Shown piece after piece: positions 33,722 through 44,800 of a stretch of DNA of 64,000 nt. The notes under the pieces were generated by a model. It saw only the letters and a list, made by a program, of their open reading frames with translations, was not told where the DNA came from and ran no database searches. The first letter of the stretch is position 1, and every line of letters begins with the position of its first letter. This DNA is from Paroedura picta (lineage: Eukaryota; Chordata; Lepidosauria; Squamata; Gekkonidae), in assembly GCF_049243985.1 (NCBI RefSeq), contig NC_135373.1, positions 98,451,213 through 98,515,212 on the forward strand, given 5' to 3'. The translations under genes were made by a program, and so were the position numbers.

Positions 33722-34469
33722 CCCCATATAGGAACTACTAGGATGGGGTGCCTCTGAGGTTTCTGATGCAAGACAGATTCCTGCTACAAAACTCTCTATA
33801 CAATGAGAATCCCTAGCCTTGATACCCATGTCAGAGATGATGACGACAGTTAAGCAGTTATTCGTAGTCAAATTTACTTCTCATAAAAATAATTATATTC
33901 TTAATGTCTTATCTCCAGGTAAATGTAACCAAGCATCCTAAAGCGAAGTGACGTAACTGCTTCACCCCTGCTTATTTAACACCCAGATCAATCATTTGCC
34001 CTCAAAAATAACATTAGTTGCCCTCCTTTAGTCTTGCCTGGAATTAGGTAGGAAGGTACTGGTGAAAATGGATGCGTAATAAGCAGACCTCCATCACAGA
34101 AAAAGGCACTTATTGCCAAAAAAAAAATGAACAGCAAGACATAAATGCACATCACAGTGCAGTCTAAAACACAATTACATCCTTCCAAGTCCACTAAAAT
34201 CAATGAGCTCAGAAGGATGCAGTTCTGCATAGGATTGTGCCATGGTTCTTCTAAAGACATAAATTGGTGCACAAGTAGGTGCACAACTTCCAGGAGATGA
34301 CTGGAGATCTCCCACTGTTACAATTCATTTCCAAAGATCAATTCACCTGACCACTTTGGGTGGTGGACTCTGTAGTCCCTCCCCCAAACCCCACCTTCCC
34401 TAAGCCCCACCCCTAATTCTCTATACATTTCCCAAGCCTGAACTGGCAACCCTACCTACTAAGCACAAG

Positions 34470-34625
34470 ACAGCCAATGTGGTGTCGGGTTAGAGCACCC
34501 AACTAAAGCTACAAAGGTCACTGGATGAATGCCCTTGGGCCAGTCATTCTCTGCCCTAGCCTACCCCACTCACAGAGGTCCTTTAACATGAAGTGGTGGT
34601 GGGAATTATCACACATATTGCCCAG
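34470..34625 (+). repeat. Degraded tRNA-derived SINE head
   Basis: The segment agccaatgtggtgtcgggtt followed by agagcacccaacta and later cttgggccagtcattctctg resembles the plus-orientation head of the tRNA-derived SINE. It abuts a minus-orientation copy at 34635. Confidence 0.4.
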
Positions 34626-34634
34626 CACACTTTA

Positions 34635-34917
34635 AGAAGAAGAAGAAGAGTTGGTTCTTATATGCCGCTTTTCTCTCCCCAAAGGAGTCTCAAAGCGGCT
34701 TACAGTCGCCTTCCCATTCCTCTCCTCACAACAGACACCCTGTGGGGTGGGTGAGGCTGAGAGAGCCCTGATATCACTGCTCGGTCAGAACAGTTTTATC
34801 AGTGCCGTGGGGAGCCCAAGGTCACCCAGATGGTTGCATGTGGGGGAGCGCAGAATCGAACCTGGCATGCCACACTGGAAGTCCGCACTCCTAACCACTA
34901 CACCAAACTGGCTCTCT
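34635..34917 (-). repeat. tRNA-derived SINE (complete copy)
   Basis: Read on the minus strand it has gagagccagtttggtgtagt (A-box side), a B box within ggttcgattctg, then a body with gccgcttt-type sequence and a CTT-rich tail (agaagaagaag on plus). It is the best-preserved copy in the window and is used as the reference for the others. Confidence 0.85.
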
Positions 34918-35149
34918 TAAGGGGAAGCATTAAGTTTTAAAAAGCAATATGAATGATCTGGTATGACAGCACCTGCCCACCCCCAACCTCCATGTTTAGT
35001 GGCACTCAACTGCGATAGCTGCATCAATGTGTTCCAAATGGTATGTCTTTTTGTGCCCTCAGTTATTAAGGAAGGCTTTGCTTTTCTCAGGACAAGCCAG
35101 ATACTCTCAATTTCCCCCTTCCCCGTGACACTGGAAGTCTTTATAAGTC

Positions 35150-35870
35150 ACTTTCCCTCCCCGAACATAGCGGGGAGTCTAACCCCCCCCTTTTCTCTCG
35201 CCCCGTACTTTTGTCCTCCTTGAACCCCCAAAAACAAGCTGCTCGGGGCGGGTCGTTCAAAACGAGCGGCCGTCAGGGGCTGCCCGGCCCCAAGCTGCCA
35301 GGGGGCACCCACCGAGGCGCAGGAAAGGCAGCCGGCGCCGAAGTTGAACTCACTGCCCGCCCCTCGGAGAGCCACCGGGTCTCCCCGCGCGAACGTCCCT
35401 CCCCCCCCCCCGGGCCTGGCCCTCCCACAGCGTCGCCGACCCCCTTCCAGCCATGCCCATTTGCTGCTGCGGCTGCTTTTGTGCCGCGCAGCCAACGGCG
35501 GGCAAACTACGAAGCAGTTGGGCTGCTTACCCTGCAGTTCAGGCGCTCGACGCTGAAGCCTCTGGTTCAGTCAAGCGCCCGCCGAGGAGGAGAAAGGCGG
35601 AGCATTGGGAGGGAGGGAGGGAGGGGCGCGGGACACCGACCAGCCTGCCCAGAAGACCCCTGGAAAGCCGCAGCCTCCCCTGCGGAGAAGGCAGCCAGAG
35701 CCGCCAGCCCCCGGCACGAGAGTTCACTGTGGCGCGGCTGCCATGCCGCGCGGCTCTCCCTTTTCCCGGCCGCTTTCTCCGGCTGACTGGCTGGCCCTAC
35801 AGCTAGCAAACCAGCATGCACCGCACCGACGTGTCACTTCCTCGAGGGGCTTCCCGGCACTCCCTGCTTT
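35150..35870. promoter_or_regulatory. CCDC134: CpG island, probable CCDC134 promoter and 5' UTR exon
   Basis: About 700 bp of CpG-rich DNA lies between the MEI1 3' end and the first CCDC134 coding exon found. In human, CCDC134 starts with a non-coding exon shortly after MEI1. Overlapping open frames on both strands reflect composition. The exact transcription start cannot be read from the sequence. Confidence 0.6.
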
Positions 35871-35899
35871 GTAGTTTACACCGCCGCTTTTCGCTGTCT

Positions 35900-37909
35900 T
35901 GCTGCTGAAATTCGGGCACCCTGGAAATCAGAAAGGGTCGCTCGGAAGGACGTGCCGAGACTTAATTGGCCGCAGCCTCTGCCTTGGGGTTGGGATTTGC
36001 ACTCGCGTTGTCGAATTCCCCAGCCCTCCTCTCCGATGGAGCATGTCTAGCGTCGGGCTGCCCAGGTGCTTTGAAAGAAACATGCGGTTTTAAAGCAGAG
36101 ATAAGATTACTTTCAAAGCGGCAGCAGGCTGAGCAGTAGGGGATCTTACAATCTTAAATCCAGGCCAGCCTGTGGTGCCTGCGGCTGCTCACCAATCAGT
36201 ACAATACAAGCCATTTTTAAAGACATCAGTATAATCTAGGCTGACCACGTTTGAGCGCAGGCCAGCAGCAATACAGCAAGCGCTCCGGCTGCCAACTGGG
36301 TTGAGAAATTCCTGAAGATTCAAGGGTGGAGCTTAGGGGAGGCGTGGTTTCGCGTGGGAAGGGACCTCAACTGGGTATGATGGCAAAGAAACTGCACTAT
36401 CCAAAGCAGGCGTGTTCTCCAAGGGAACCCGATCTCTGTCTGTTGTCAAATGAACTGTAATTCCAGGAAATCTCCAGATTAGACATGGGAGCTGCCCAGA
36501 TACTGGAAACCATGGGTGAGAAAGGACAGCAAACAAATACCTTATGCCTAGTGCTAAAAAGACAACCGGGAAAATGGCTGCCGGTCTTCCTCCAGGTGAG
36601 GTTCACTAAATCGAGCATAACATTAAGAGGCCCTTTCCCTGGTCATAGCCAGCCCTCTGTAGCTTATCTGTTTGGGTTGAAACCACCATGTGCGGTCTGC
36701 AGATTGCCTGGAATTTTAAACTGGTCTACAGACATCAGTTCCCCTGGAGAAAATGGCTGATTTGGAGGGCTGCTAAGGCCTCTCCTCTCCCCAACCCCCC
36801 AGCTTCATTCCCATGTCCAAGAATTTAGCAACGTGCAGTTGGCAACCCATGCAACAGAGGAGGAGTTGGCAATGCAGGGGGTCCCTTGATTCCAATCTAC
36901 TGTGACAGTGACTTCTCATCTATCAATTCCATAATACACACTTAAAACACAGATCCACATCCGCCTTTATGTGTGAAAGACTACAAAGTCATAGCAATAA
37001 TTGACATTTCAGAATATTCTTCTGTCATAAGATCAGGAGTTAAAGCAAACAAAGCTCACAATTTAGCATTGCATGGCAAAATCGTAATGTTCTGTTTAGC
37101 TGATTTTTTTAATGGATTACTTAAAAACTAGTAAGAGGATATATGTGTAAATCAGAGTACACAATAATGACTTTGTAACTTGCAGAATACTCAGACTGCT
37201 TCCGCATCCCATGTTGCTCTTCTTATTGCAGATACACAGTATTTTCTGTGACAAACCCTTGCTTCCCATTTTCCCCCTCCCATCCAGACACTGAGTGTAG
37301 TAGGGAAAGCATAATTGGGACTAGCAGTATACATACATTTTTTTAAAGACTGGCAAAGCATGTGACAAGGGAGAAATAGTTATAAAGCAATACTGAAAAA
37401 GTGGGGTCAATTGTGGAGAGTTGGAAATTCACACCATCCCATATGCATGGTAACTGCACCTGTTTTGCATAGAATCCTTCCTGAAAAACTTGGTGCATGC
37501 AGCAAGGAGGATGAGAATTAATTTTAAATGTATATATTGCTGTTTTTTCTGGCGACCAAAGAAGTTTTAAAGATGTATTTGAAAGCACAATAAGTGGAAT
37601 AAATATACAGGTGACAACAGAAATCAGAACAAAATTTAAAAGCCAACACATTTGATCACCAAACATCCAACAGGATTTTAGTAGGTTGTTTCACTTCTGA
37701 AAAGTTAGATAAGAAATTACTCTTCCATACAAAATAGCCATGGCTTCACTGCCTAAATTCACACCAGGTGTATCAATAAACCACCAGAACACCTAGGTGT
37801 TTCAAACTAAGATTGAACAGTGGCCCTTTCTGGGTAGAGAAATTCCTTCAGGGACCCATTAAAGGCTTTAAACATTAGAGCCTTGAGTAAAGATCAAGAG
37901 TAAACTAGC
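35900..37909. other. Intergenic, no feature recognised
   Basis: Sequence between the CpG island and the full-length L2. No splice-supported exon and no named repeat were identified. Confidence 0.35.
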
Positions 37910-40900
37910 GGCGATTTGGAGGGGAAAAGGAGTGAGCCGCGACAGCTGAGACAAAGGGGGACCTTGAATTTACCATCCTCCCCCTTTAAGATCCTTCGGC
38001 TGGCTGGAACTGAGTCTCTTCTGCCTGAACTGGTAGATTGCCAGAGTTCAGCTTGCTGCGTCATAGACCGAGAGGAACTGAGGAAGAACTTGTTCCTTGG
38101 CGCCCTCTTGTGGCGACAAAGATTCTTCTGGGATAAAGAAGAACTAGTACAGCCAAAAAATCTGATAGCTGTTGTTGGAGCTGTGGGAGATGCTGGGAGA
38201 AAATTATTAGGGCGGCTGGAGTGGCCTTAAGTGGAGTTGTGGGGGAGAGGGGAAGCTAGAGAGCCCCGAAAGGCGGGATCTGGCAGATCCTCTCCTCTGT
38301 GAGGTTAGACCAGCTGTTAGGTGTCAGGTTGGGTTGGGTGGGCTAGGGGGGATTTTTGTAGGGGGCTGTGTAGGGAGGGTGAGGTTAGGGTGGGTTAGGG
38401 AGGGAACTGGTAGCAGCTAGGTTAAATTAGATTAGTTAGATTGGTTAGGGCCAGTGAGAGGGAGGAGCTACAGCCGCTCTACCCAAAGTATTGCAGTAAT
38501 TAGATAAGGTTGGGGCCAATATACAGGGCACTACTGGACGTGGCTAGACATGGCATGGTCTGCCAGACAGGAACGACAGAGTGGGCATGGAAGGGGAGAG
38601 GGGGTTATAACCCAACCTGGGAGAATTATTCCAGCACTTCTGGGCCAAGGGAGGTATGGCGGTGGGAGGAGGTTCAATAATAGGGGGAGAGCGGCACACG
38701 CAGGTCCAGAAAGGCCCCGACCGTGGAAACACGGTAGGTGGCCTGGTCGATGTGCTCGCTGTCCTTCAAACCTCCGTCCCATCCCCAAATCTGTAGGAGA
38801 GAGGGCTAGGGCGGAGCCGGTGCTGATGCTATGCAACGCCAGGTCGATCAAGAACAAATCCTCAACCCTGCGGGACTATTTCGCAGGGCATGGGGTAGAC
38901 CTGGCGTGCATCACCGAGAGCTGGGTGCGCGAAGGTGAAACAGTCGCCCTTAAAGATCTTGCGCCACCCGGCTTCTCGGTCCTCCATCAGCCCCGGCTCC
39001 ATGGTAGGGGGGGTGGGGTGGCGATCCTAGTCCGGGACAGCTATGCCTTCAGGGCTCTCCCAGCACCATCGATCCCAGGAGTTGAATGTGTCGGCCTGAC
39101 GTGGGAATCGGTCGAGAACGTGGCCATCTGGGCGGTGTACCGTTCACCCACTGCCCCGCCCGATGCCCTGCTGGGCCTGCTGGAGGCGGCGGCCGCCTGG
39201 ACATTGCAGTTCCCCAAATTATTAATTTTGGGGGACTTTAATGTCCATGCGGATTCGTCGGCTCCAGGACTTGGCCTGGACCTGGTGTCGGCCATGGCGA
39301 CACTGGGGTTCTCGCAATTTGTTGCTGGTCCCACTCATCAGGCTGGCCACACCCTGGATCTGATCTTTGGTGCTGGTGTTGAGATCGATCTGGTGGCTAA
39401 CAACATCGTTCCGTGGTCTGACCACCATACCCTGAAGGCTCGCCTACGGATGCCACCCCTCCCCTGTTTGGGTGACGGACGCATTTTAGTCCGCCCACGG
39501 AGACTTATGGAATCCGAAGGATTCCTGAATGCTCTGCGGGACCCGATGCCCTCCGGTGTCTCGTTGGAGGCCTTGGTGGAGGACTGGCAGTCCCGCCTGT
39601 TGGCCGCCATTGACGAGATAGCTCCTGAGCGCCCTCTCCGCCCTCGCCTCAAGCAGGCCCCGTGGTTTACCGCGGAGCTTCGGGAGAGGAAGAGGGAGGT
39701 GAGACGGCTAGAGCGAGTGTGGCGGAAGACCCGCGACGAAGCTACAAGAACATCTCATCGCACGCTTATGAGGGCGTATGAGATGGCGGTGAAAGCGGCA
39801 AAGTGTGACTACTTTGCTGCGGAAATCGCGTCCGCTAGCTCTCGCCCAGCCCAATTATTTAGGATAGTTCGGACCCTTACTGCCCTCGAAGGAGGGCATC
39901 AAAATAGTAGTCAATTGGAACTAGGCTGCGAGGCTTTTGCGAGCTATTTTGCGGATAAGATCTTGTCGCTCCGTCGTGACCTTACTGCCACAGTTGATAC
40001 AGTTCGTGAACTAGAAGCTCCGTGGCCGTTACGGGGGATCAGGTTTGATGGCTTCAGGCGGCTCTCTTTATCCGAAGTGGACAAATTGCTAGGGTCGGTG
40101 AGGGCGACCACTTGCCCCCTTGATCCCTGTCCGTCGTGGTTGCTTAAGATCAGCGACCCACGGATAGGTGTTCCCCTGAGGGAGATTATAAACCTCTCCC
40201 TTACATCGGGAGAATTCCCTCAGCGGCTCAAGGAGGCAGTGGTTCGCCCTCTTCTGAAAAAACCATCGCTGAATCCGCGGGACCCCGCCAGCTACCGCCC
40301 GGTATCGCATCTTGCATTCCTGGGCAAGGTGGTTGAGAGGGCCGCCGCGGACCAGCTCCTAGCATTTTTGGAGGAAACTTCGGCCCTTGATCCATACCAG
40401 TCTGGCTTCCGTCCTGGCCATGGGGTGGAGACTGTGCTGGTCGCCCTGACAGATGATCTCCGGCGCCAGCTGGACCGGGGCGGGTCGGCCATTCTCGTGC
40501 TATTAGACCTGTCAGCCGCATTTGATGTGGTTGACCACGAGCTCTTGGTTCACCGCCTCGCTGATACTGGGATTGGAAGGGTGGCTCTTAAATGGCTATC
40601 CTCCTTTCTAGAGAACAGATCACAGAGGGTCGCTGTGGGGGAGGAGTTATCCGACTCCTTTGCACTCCCATGTGGGGTGCCACAGGGAGCGGTGCTCTCC
40701 CCCACGTTATTTAACATCTATATGCGTCCCCTGGCTCAGCTGGTACGGAGTTATGGGCTTGGGTGTCACCAGTACGCTGATGATACCCAGCTCTATCTCT
40801 TGATGGATGGCCGGCCAGATCTCCCCCCAGAAAAATTCGCCAGTTGTTTGGAAGCAGTGGCTGGATGGATCAGGAAGAGCCGCCTGAGACTCAACCCCTC

Positions 40901-41949
40901 TAAGACGGAGGTCCTTTGGCTAGGCCGAAGGGAGCAGGAACAGGAAGCGCGTCTTCCCTGCCTGGACGGGGTACAATTGTCATCTGTGCCCCAAGCCAGG
41001 AATTTGGGAGTGATTCTGGATGCCTCACTTTCCATGGAGGCCCAGGTCACTAAGGTAGCCCGGACGGCGTTTCTCCATCTACGCCAAGCTCGGCTACTAG
41101 CGCCCTACCTGCCCCCGGAACACCTGGCCACTGTGATCCATGCAACGGTTACTTCTAGATTAGACTTCTGTAACTCGCTCTACGCGGGCCTACCCTTGTC
41201 TCTAACCCGGAAGTTACAGCTGGTACAGAATGCAGCTGCACGGGTCCTCACTAAATCATCTTGGAGGTCCCATGTTCAGCCTCTGCTGAAGCAGCTGCAC
41301 TGGTTGCCAGTTTGTTTCCGGATCAGGTTCAAGGTTTTGGTACTAACCTTTAAGACTATACGCGGCTTGGGTCCTGCATACTTGAGGGACCGCCTATCTC
41401 CTTATGCCCCCCGCAGGGCACTTCGCTCTGCGGGTAAGAATCTGCTGATGATCCCAGGACCCCGGGAGGCACGCCTGGCCTCGACAAGGGCCAGGGCCTT
41501 TTCGGTCCTGGCCCCTACCTGGTGGAATGAGCTCCCTGAAGAGCTGCGGGCCCTGTCGGAGCTCTCTGAGTTCCGCAGAGCCTGCAAAACGGAGCTCTTC
41601 CGCCAGGCGTTTGTCTAAGGCCGGGTGATGGCCCGGGGCTAAGATCGGACCCCTCTCCCCGGAGGGGGGAGGCCAGTACTAAACTGACCTGGTTCCCCAG
41701 AGTGTTCCATCCTATGCCCAATTATCCTCCGTTCCCTTCTGCTCATCCAGTGGGCCTGTACGGGAATAGTTTTAATCGCCATCATTGTGACTTAGTCATT
41801 GTTTTAATGGGGTTTTAATGGGGTTTTAATGGGGAATTTTAATGGTTAATATATTGTATTTGTATTAAAATGTTGTGAACCGCCGCGAGCCGGTTTCCGA
41901 GAGCAGCGGTCATACAAATCAAATAAATAAATAATAATAAATAATAGTG
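37910..41949 (+). mobile_element. Nearly full-length L2-clade LINE
   Basis: The 4040-bp element is flanked by an 8-bp direct repeat, AAACTAGC, at 37902-37909 and 41950-41957. It has a GC-rich 5' region with a G-rich stretch (about 38320-38410), one long ORF (38550-41618), three tandem ggggttttaatg-type units near 41811-41845 and an aaataaataa-type tail. The intact ORF and complete ends indicate a fairly recent insertion between MEI1 and CCDC134. Confidence 0.9.
38550..41618 (+). CDS. L2 LINE polyprotein: endonuclease and reverse transcriptase
   Basis: An uninterrupted 1022-codon ORF. The apurinic-type endonuclease domain occupies roughly residues 88-295: LCNARSIKN, ITESWV, ILGDFNVHAD (about 227) and SDHH (about 290). 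The reverse transcriptase follows from about 560: RPLLKKPSLN, SYRPVS, LLDLSAAFDVVDHELL (about 653), GVPQGAVLSPTLFNIYM (about 709), the active-site box QYADDTQLYL (about 741), then LNPSKTEVLWLG. The C-terminal part (TVTSRLDFCNSLYAGLP, LHWLPV) matches L2-clade elements of fish and lizards. Nicking of target DNA and target-primed reverse transcription are the known roles of these domains. All catalytic motifs look present. The start codon could be further downstream; no separate ORF1 was recognised in the 5' region. Confidence 0.9.
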   Translation: MAWSARQERQSGHGRGEGVITQPGRIIPALLGQGRYGGGRRFNNRGRAAHAGPERPRPWKHGRWPGRCARCPSNLRPIPKSVGERARAEPVLMLCNARSIKNKSSTLRDYFAGHGVDLACITESWVREGETVALKDLAPPGFSVLHQPRLHGRGGGVAILVRDSYAFRALPAPSIPGVECVGLTWESVENVAIWAVYRSPTAPPDALLGLLEAAAAWTLQFPKLLILGDFNVHADSSAPGLGLDLVSAMATLGFSQFVAGPTHQAGHTLDLIFGAGVEIDLVANNIVPWSDHHTLKARLRMPPLPCLGDGRILVRPRRLMESEGFLNALRDPMPSGVSLEALVEDWQSRLLAAIDEIAPERPLRPRLKQAPWFTAELRERKREVRRLERVWRKTRDEATRTSHRTLMRAYEMAVKAAKCDYFAAEIASASSRPAQLFRIVRTLTALEGGHQNSSQLELGCEAFASYFADKILSLRRDLTATVDTVRELEAPWPLRGIRFDGFRRLSLSEVDKLLGSVRATTCPLDPCPSWLLKISDPRIGVPLREIINLSLTSGEFPQRLKEAVVRPLLKKPSLNPRDPASYRPVSHLAFLGKVVERAAADQLLAFLEETSALDPYQSGFRPGHGVETVLVALTDDLRRQLDRGGSAILVLLDLSAAFDVVDHELLVHRLADTGIGRVALKWLSSFLENRSQRVAVGEELSDSFALPCGVPQGAVLSPTLFNIYMRPLAQLVRSYGLGCHQYADDTQLYLLMDGRPDLPPEKFASCLEAVAGWIRKSRLRLNPSKTEVLWLGRREQEQEARLPCLDGVQLSSVPQARNLGVILDASLSMEAQVTKVARTAFLHLRQARLLAPYLPPEHLATVIHATVTSRLDFCNSLYAGLPLSLTRKLQLVQNAAARVLTKSSWRSHVQPLLKQLHWLPVCFRIRFKVLVLTFKTIRGLGPAYLRDRLSPYAPRRALRSAGKNLLMIPGPREARLASTRARAFSVLAPTWWNELPEELRALSELSEFRRACKTELFRQAFV

Positions 41950-41957
41950 AAACTAGC

Positions 41958-42831
41958 ATAAAACAAGCTATCGATGTAAAAATAGGCAGCTAAGAACAGA
42001 AATTTCTTCATTTTGGGGGGCAACCGTTGGAACAGCACATTTCAGTGGCCCGTCCTGGAATTCTATAAGCCTGAACTATCATAGCAAAGTCAGATGTAGA
42101 CGGGACAAGAGCCTACGCACCAAGTACGGATGAAGGCAAATAGCAGGTACTCTTACCTGCTTTTCCAAAAATAGGCCACAGTCCAAAATAAACCTTCTGC
42201 TCATTACTTGAAATGATAAACATGCACTCTACTAATCACAATCAAACATATTCCTTCCAAAACAATGAAATTCCCAACTAGTCTTTTGTTCACTCTTATC
42301 AGGATGAAAATGTCTTATATTCCCCCTGGCTCCGGAATTGGTGGTATTTTCATATAGGAAATTATAAATACTCTTTAACATTCTTTCAGTATCTCAAAAA
42401 AGGCAAGTGTATTTAAATGCAATTAATTTAATTAACCAATTAAAGCATGACTAATGAACTACATTATTTAACTGTCTGACAACCATGTAAAAAGTATCCA
42501 AGGGCAACTATTCTGGCAAGTAAATAAATTCCCAAATGCAACCTCAGAGTGTACATGCTTTAATCAAGGAACCCCATCTGTTGTTTTTCTCTCTCTGGCA
42601 TGATACAGTTCTGCTTGTTAGAGACCACGAGCCCTACAGCATTATTAATAAATTATCATCTCTCAATGGATAAAAACCCATTTTCTATACCTTAAGGCTG
42701 CCAATACTGAGTTTGGGGTCACTCTTCCTTCTCCAAGTCTCTTACATTACTTTCTCTTGTTCTTGCTACTGTTGTTTGCTCTCCTCGGGCTTTGAATTTG
42801 GGATCCTCAGTTCTTCACTTTCCTGCTCTCA
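41958..42831. other. Intergenic, no feature recognised
   Basis: AT-rich sequence between the L2 and the Helitron. No repeat or exon could be named. Confidence 0.35.
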
Positions 42832-43679
42832 TCTTAACACAGCCCGCGGTGCCGCGGGCGCTGCGGACTAAATAAAGCCATAAGGGCTGTGTGGGAGGAG
42901 TTAGGGCGGGCTCTGTCCGGGATGAGGAAGGGTGCCGATTGGCCCCTTCCTCTGGACAGACCATTGGTCGGGCCAATCCCCACCCTACTGACAAGGAAGC
43001 AACTGCGAGCCGTTGCTTCCTTGCCGGTGGCCTGACGCGACGGAGGCGCAAAGCGCCTCCGACGCATCAGGCCGCCGCTCAAGGGAGCCCCCGGCAGTCG
43101 CACGGAGCGCGGCTGCCGGGGGCTCCCTGCCCAGCGCCTTGATGCGCTGAGAGGCACGAATCGCCTCTCGCCACGTCAAGCCGCACCACAAAGGAGCCCC
43201 CGGCCTCGAGGAACACAACGCCGCGAAAAAAGATGGCTGCCGGCCAGAAGACGCCGCAAAGGAGCCGCCCACCGCTCAAGGGAGCCCCCCGGCCTCGAGG
43301 AACACAACGCTGCGAAAAAAGATGACCGCCGGGCAGAAGACGCCGCAAAGGAGCCGCCCGCCACTCAAGGGAGCTCCCGGCAGTCGCGTGGAGCGCGGCT
43401 GCCGGGGGCTCCCTGCCCAGCGGCTTGACGCGGCGAGAGGCGCAAAGCGCCTCTCGCCGTGTCAAGCCGCACCACAAGGGAGCACCCCGGCCTTGAGGAA
43501 CACACCGCCGCAAAAATAAATGCCCGCCGGCCAGAAGACGCCGCGAAGGAGCCGCCCGCCGTCGCTACAGCCCTCTCACCGGTAAACCACCTTTCCTCAC
43601 ACTACTCTCCCCAGTCCCTCGCTCTGCCCCCGCCTGCTAGCGCCCAATGTATTTGATATACAATGGGCTTTTTTACTAG
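42832..43679 (+). mobile_element. Non-autonomous Helitron, complete ends
   Basis: The element starts A|TCTTAACACAGCCC and ends ACTAG|T, inserted between A (42831) and T (43680) as Helitrons do. Close to the 3' end is a hairpin (gcccaatgtat 43642-43652 with atacaatgggc 43658-43668), then 7 nt, then CTAG. The first 140 bp match the 5' ends of the copies at 48480-49153 and 19491-20506 (agggctgtgtgggaggagtt, gcgggctctgtccgggat). The core is GC-rich with nested tandem repeats. No Rep/helicase ORF is present. Confidence 0.85.
43080..43560 (+). repeat. Nested GC-rich tandem repeat inside the Helitron
   Basis: A block starting ggagcccccggcagtcgc recurs about 286 bp later with small changes. Inside it, the block cctcgaggaacacaacgc followed by gcgaaaaaagatg recurs at about 86-bp spacing (43203 and 43289) and again in altered form near 43490. 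Open frames here follow from the repeats. Confidence 0.8.
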
Positions 43680-43682
43680 TAA

Positions 43683-43760
43683 GAACATAAGAGAAGCCAT
43701 GTTGCATCAGGTCCACGGCCCACCCAGTCCAGCATCACAGTGGCCAAAAGACAGGCACCA
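43683..43760 (-). repeat. CR1 3' tail fragment
   Basis: The segment gaacataagagaagccatgt followed by cacccagtccagcatcaca is the reversed CR1-type tail. It lies directly beside the Helitron 3' end. Confidence 0.6.
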
Positions 43761-44186
43761 TCACCCTTCTTTAAAGAATGTGAGAATCAACATGCATTTT
43801 TATAATTGAGTATGAAATTTGATCCAGTTTTTTAAGCCCTAGCTGTATTTAAAAACTAGATGTAGTTTGTTTTTCCTTTTAAATTACAGAAAATCCTCCC
43901 TTAAACTCAACATTCCTGCGAAATCATTATCCCTAATCTCTAGTATTATTAATACCAATAGGGGACAAGCCGTTGCCATTCAGGAATACAATGGGTGCTA
44001 GATTGGGGACCTGGAAAGGCTGCAGGCTGGGGCGGGGAACTCACCGGCAGGGGCTGCTCTCATGCAGCTGGGACTTGCAGCCTCCAAACTTCCCTCAGAG
44101 TGAAGTGGAAGGAGGAGGGGATGGTCAGGGGTGGGGGACAGAAGGTGATTGGCTGGCCACTGAACAGACAGGCAAGTTAGTTGGAG

Positions 44187-44442
44187 GAGGCACGAAGAAG
44201 AGTTGGTTCTTATATGCCGCTTTTCTCTATCCGGAGTCTCAAAGCAGCTTAGTCGCCTTCCCTTTCCTCTCCCCACAACAGACACTCTGTGAGGTGGGTG
44301 AGGCTGAAAGAGCGCAGCTTTATCAGCGCTGTGGCAAGCCCAAGGTCACCCACCTGGCTGCATGGGGGGGGAGTACAGAATCGAACCCAACTTGCCAGAT
44401 TAGAAGTCCGCATTCCTAACTACTACACCAAACTGACTCTCA
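44187..44442 (-). repeat. tRNA-derived SINE
   Basis: Minus-orientation copy. The plus strand starts gaagaagagttggttcttat and ends aactactacaccaaactgac, the reversed tRNA head. It has a few deletions relative to the copy at 34635-34917. Confidence 0.8.
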
Positions 44443-44744
44443 GTCCAATTCCCGCAGAATGCAGGAAATGTACAACTACCTGCCCACCCACAGTGACCCT
44501 AATTCCATGCCCAGATGAAGTACCCCCCCCAAAAAAAAACACCAGAATCCCTGGTCAGTCTACCCTGGCGGAAATTCACCTCCCAACCTCAAAGTGGCAA
44601 TCGGCATTTCCCTGGGCATGTGAGAAAGGGCCACAAGAGCCAAGCATGAACAAGTTTAAAGTAGCCCCGTGACCTAAGTTTTAATTCTTGTCCTTTACTT
44701 GATTGTCTGTTCAACTCATATTGCGATAAAACTGGCCAAGAACC

Positions 44745-44800
44745 TCTCGGCATAGAATTATAGAGTTGAAAGGGACCTCCAGGGTCATCTAAACATCTAG
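44745..44800 (-). repeat. CR1 3' tail fragment
   Basis: The reversed CR1 terminus: agaattatagagttgaaagg and acctccagggtcatct. Confidence 0.6.

Noticed and set aside
34880-34917. Possible tRNA gene on the minus strand (A-box-like and B-box-like motifs)
   Set aside because: It is the head of a SINE present in at least four other copies here; the cloverleaf is not complete.
35211-35786. Plus-strand open frame of 191 codons and others nearby
   Set aside because: These are compositional frames in a CpG island, proline/arginine/alanine-rich on both strands, with no recognisable domain.
38380-38402. Telomere-like gggttaggg units
   Set aside because: Only a few irregular units within the 5' region of an L2 element; not an interstitial telomere array.
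42985-43513. Overlapping frames of 95-144 codons with repeated peptide blocks
   Set aside because: They are translations of the nested tandem repeats inside a non-autonomous Helitron.
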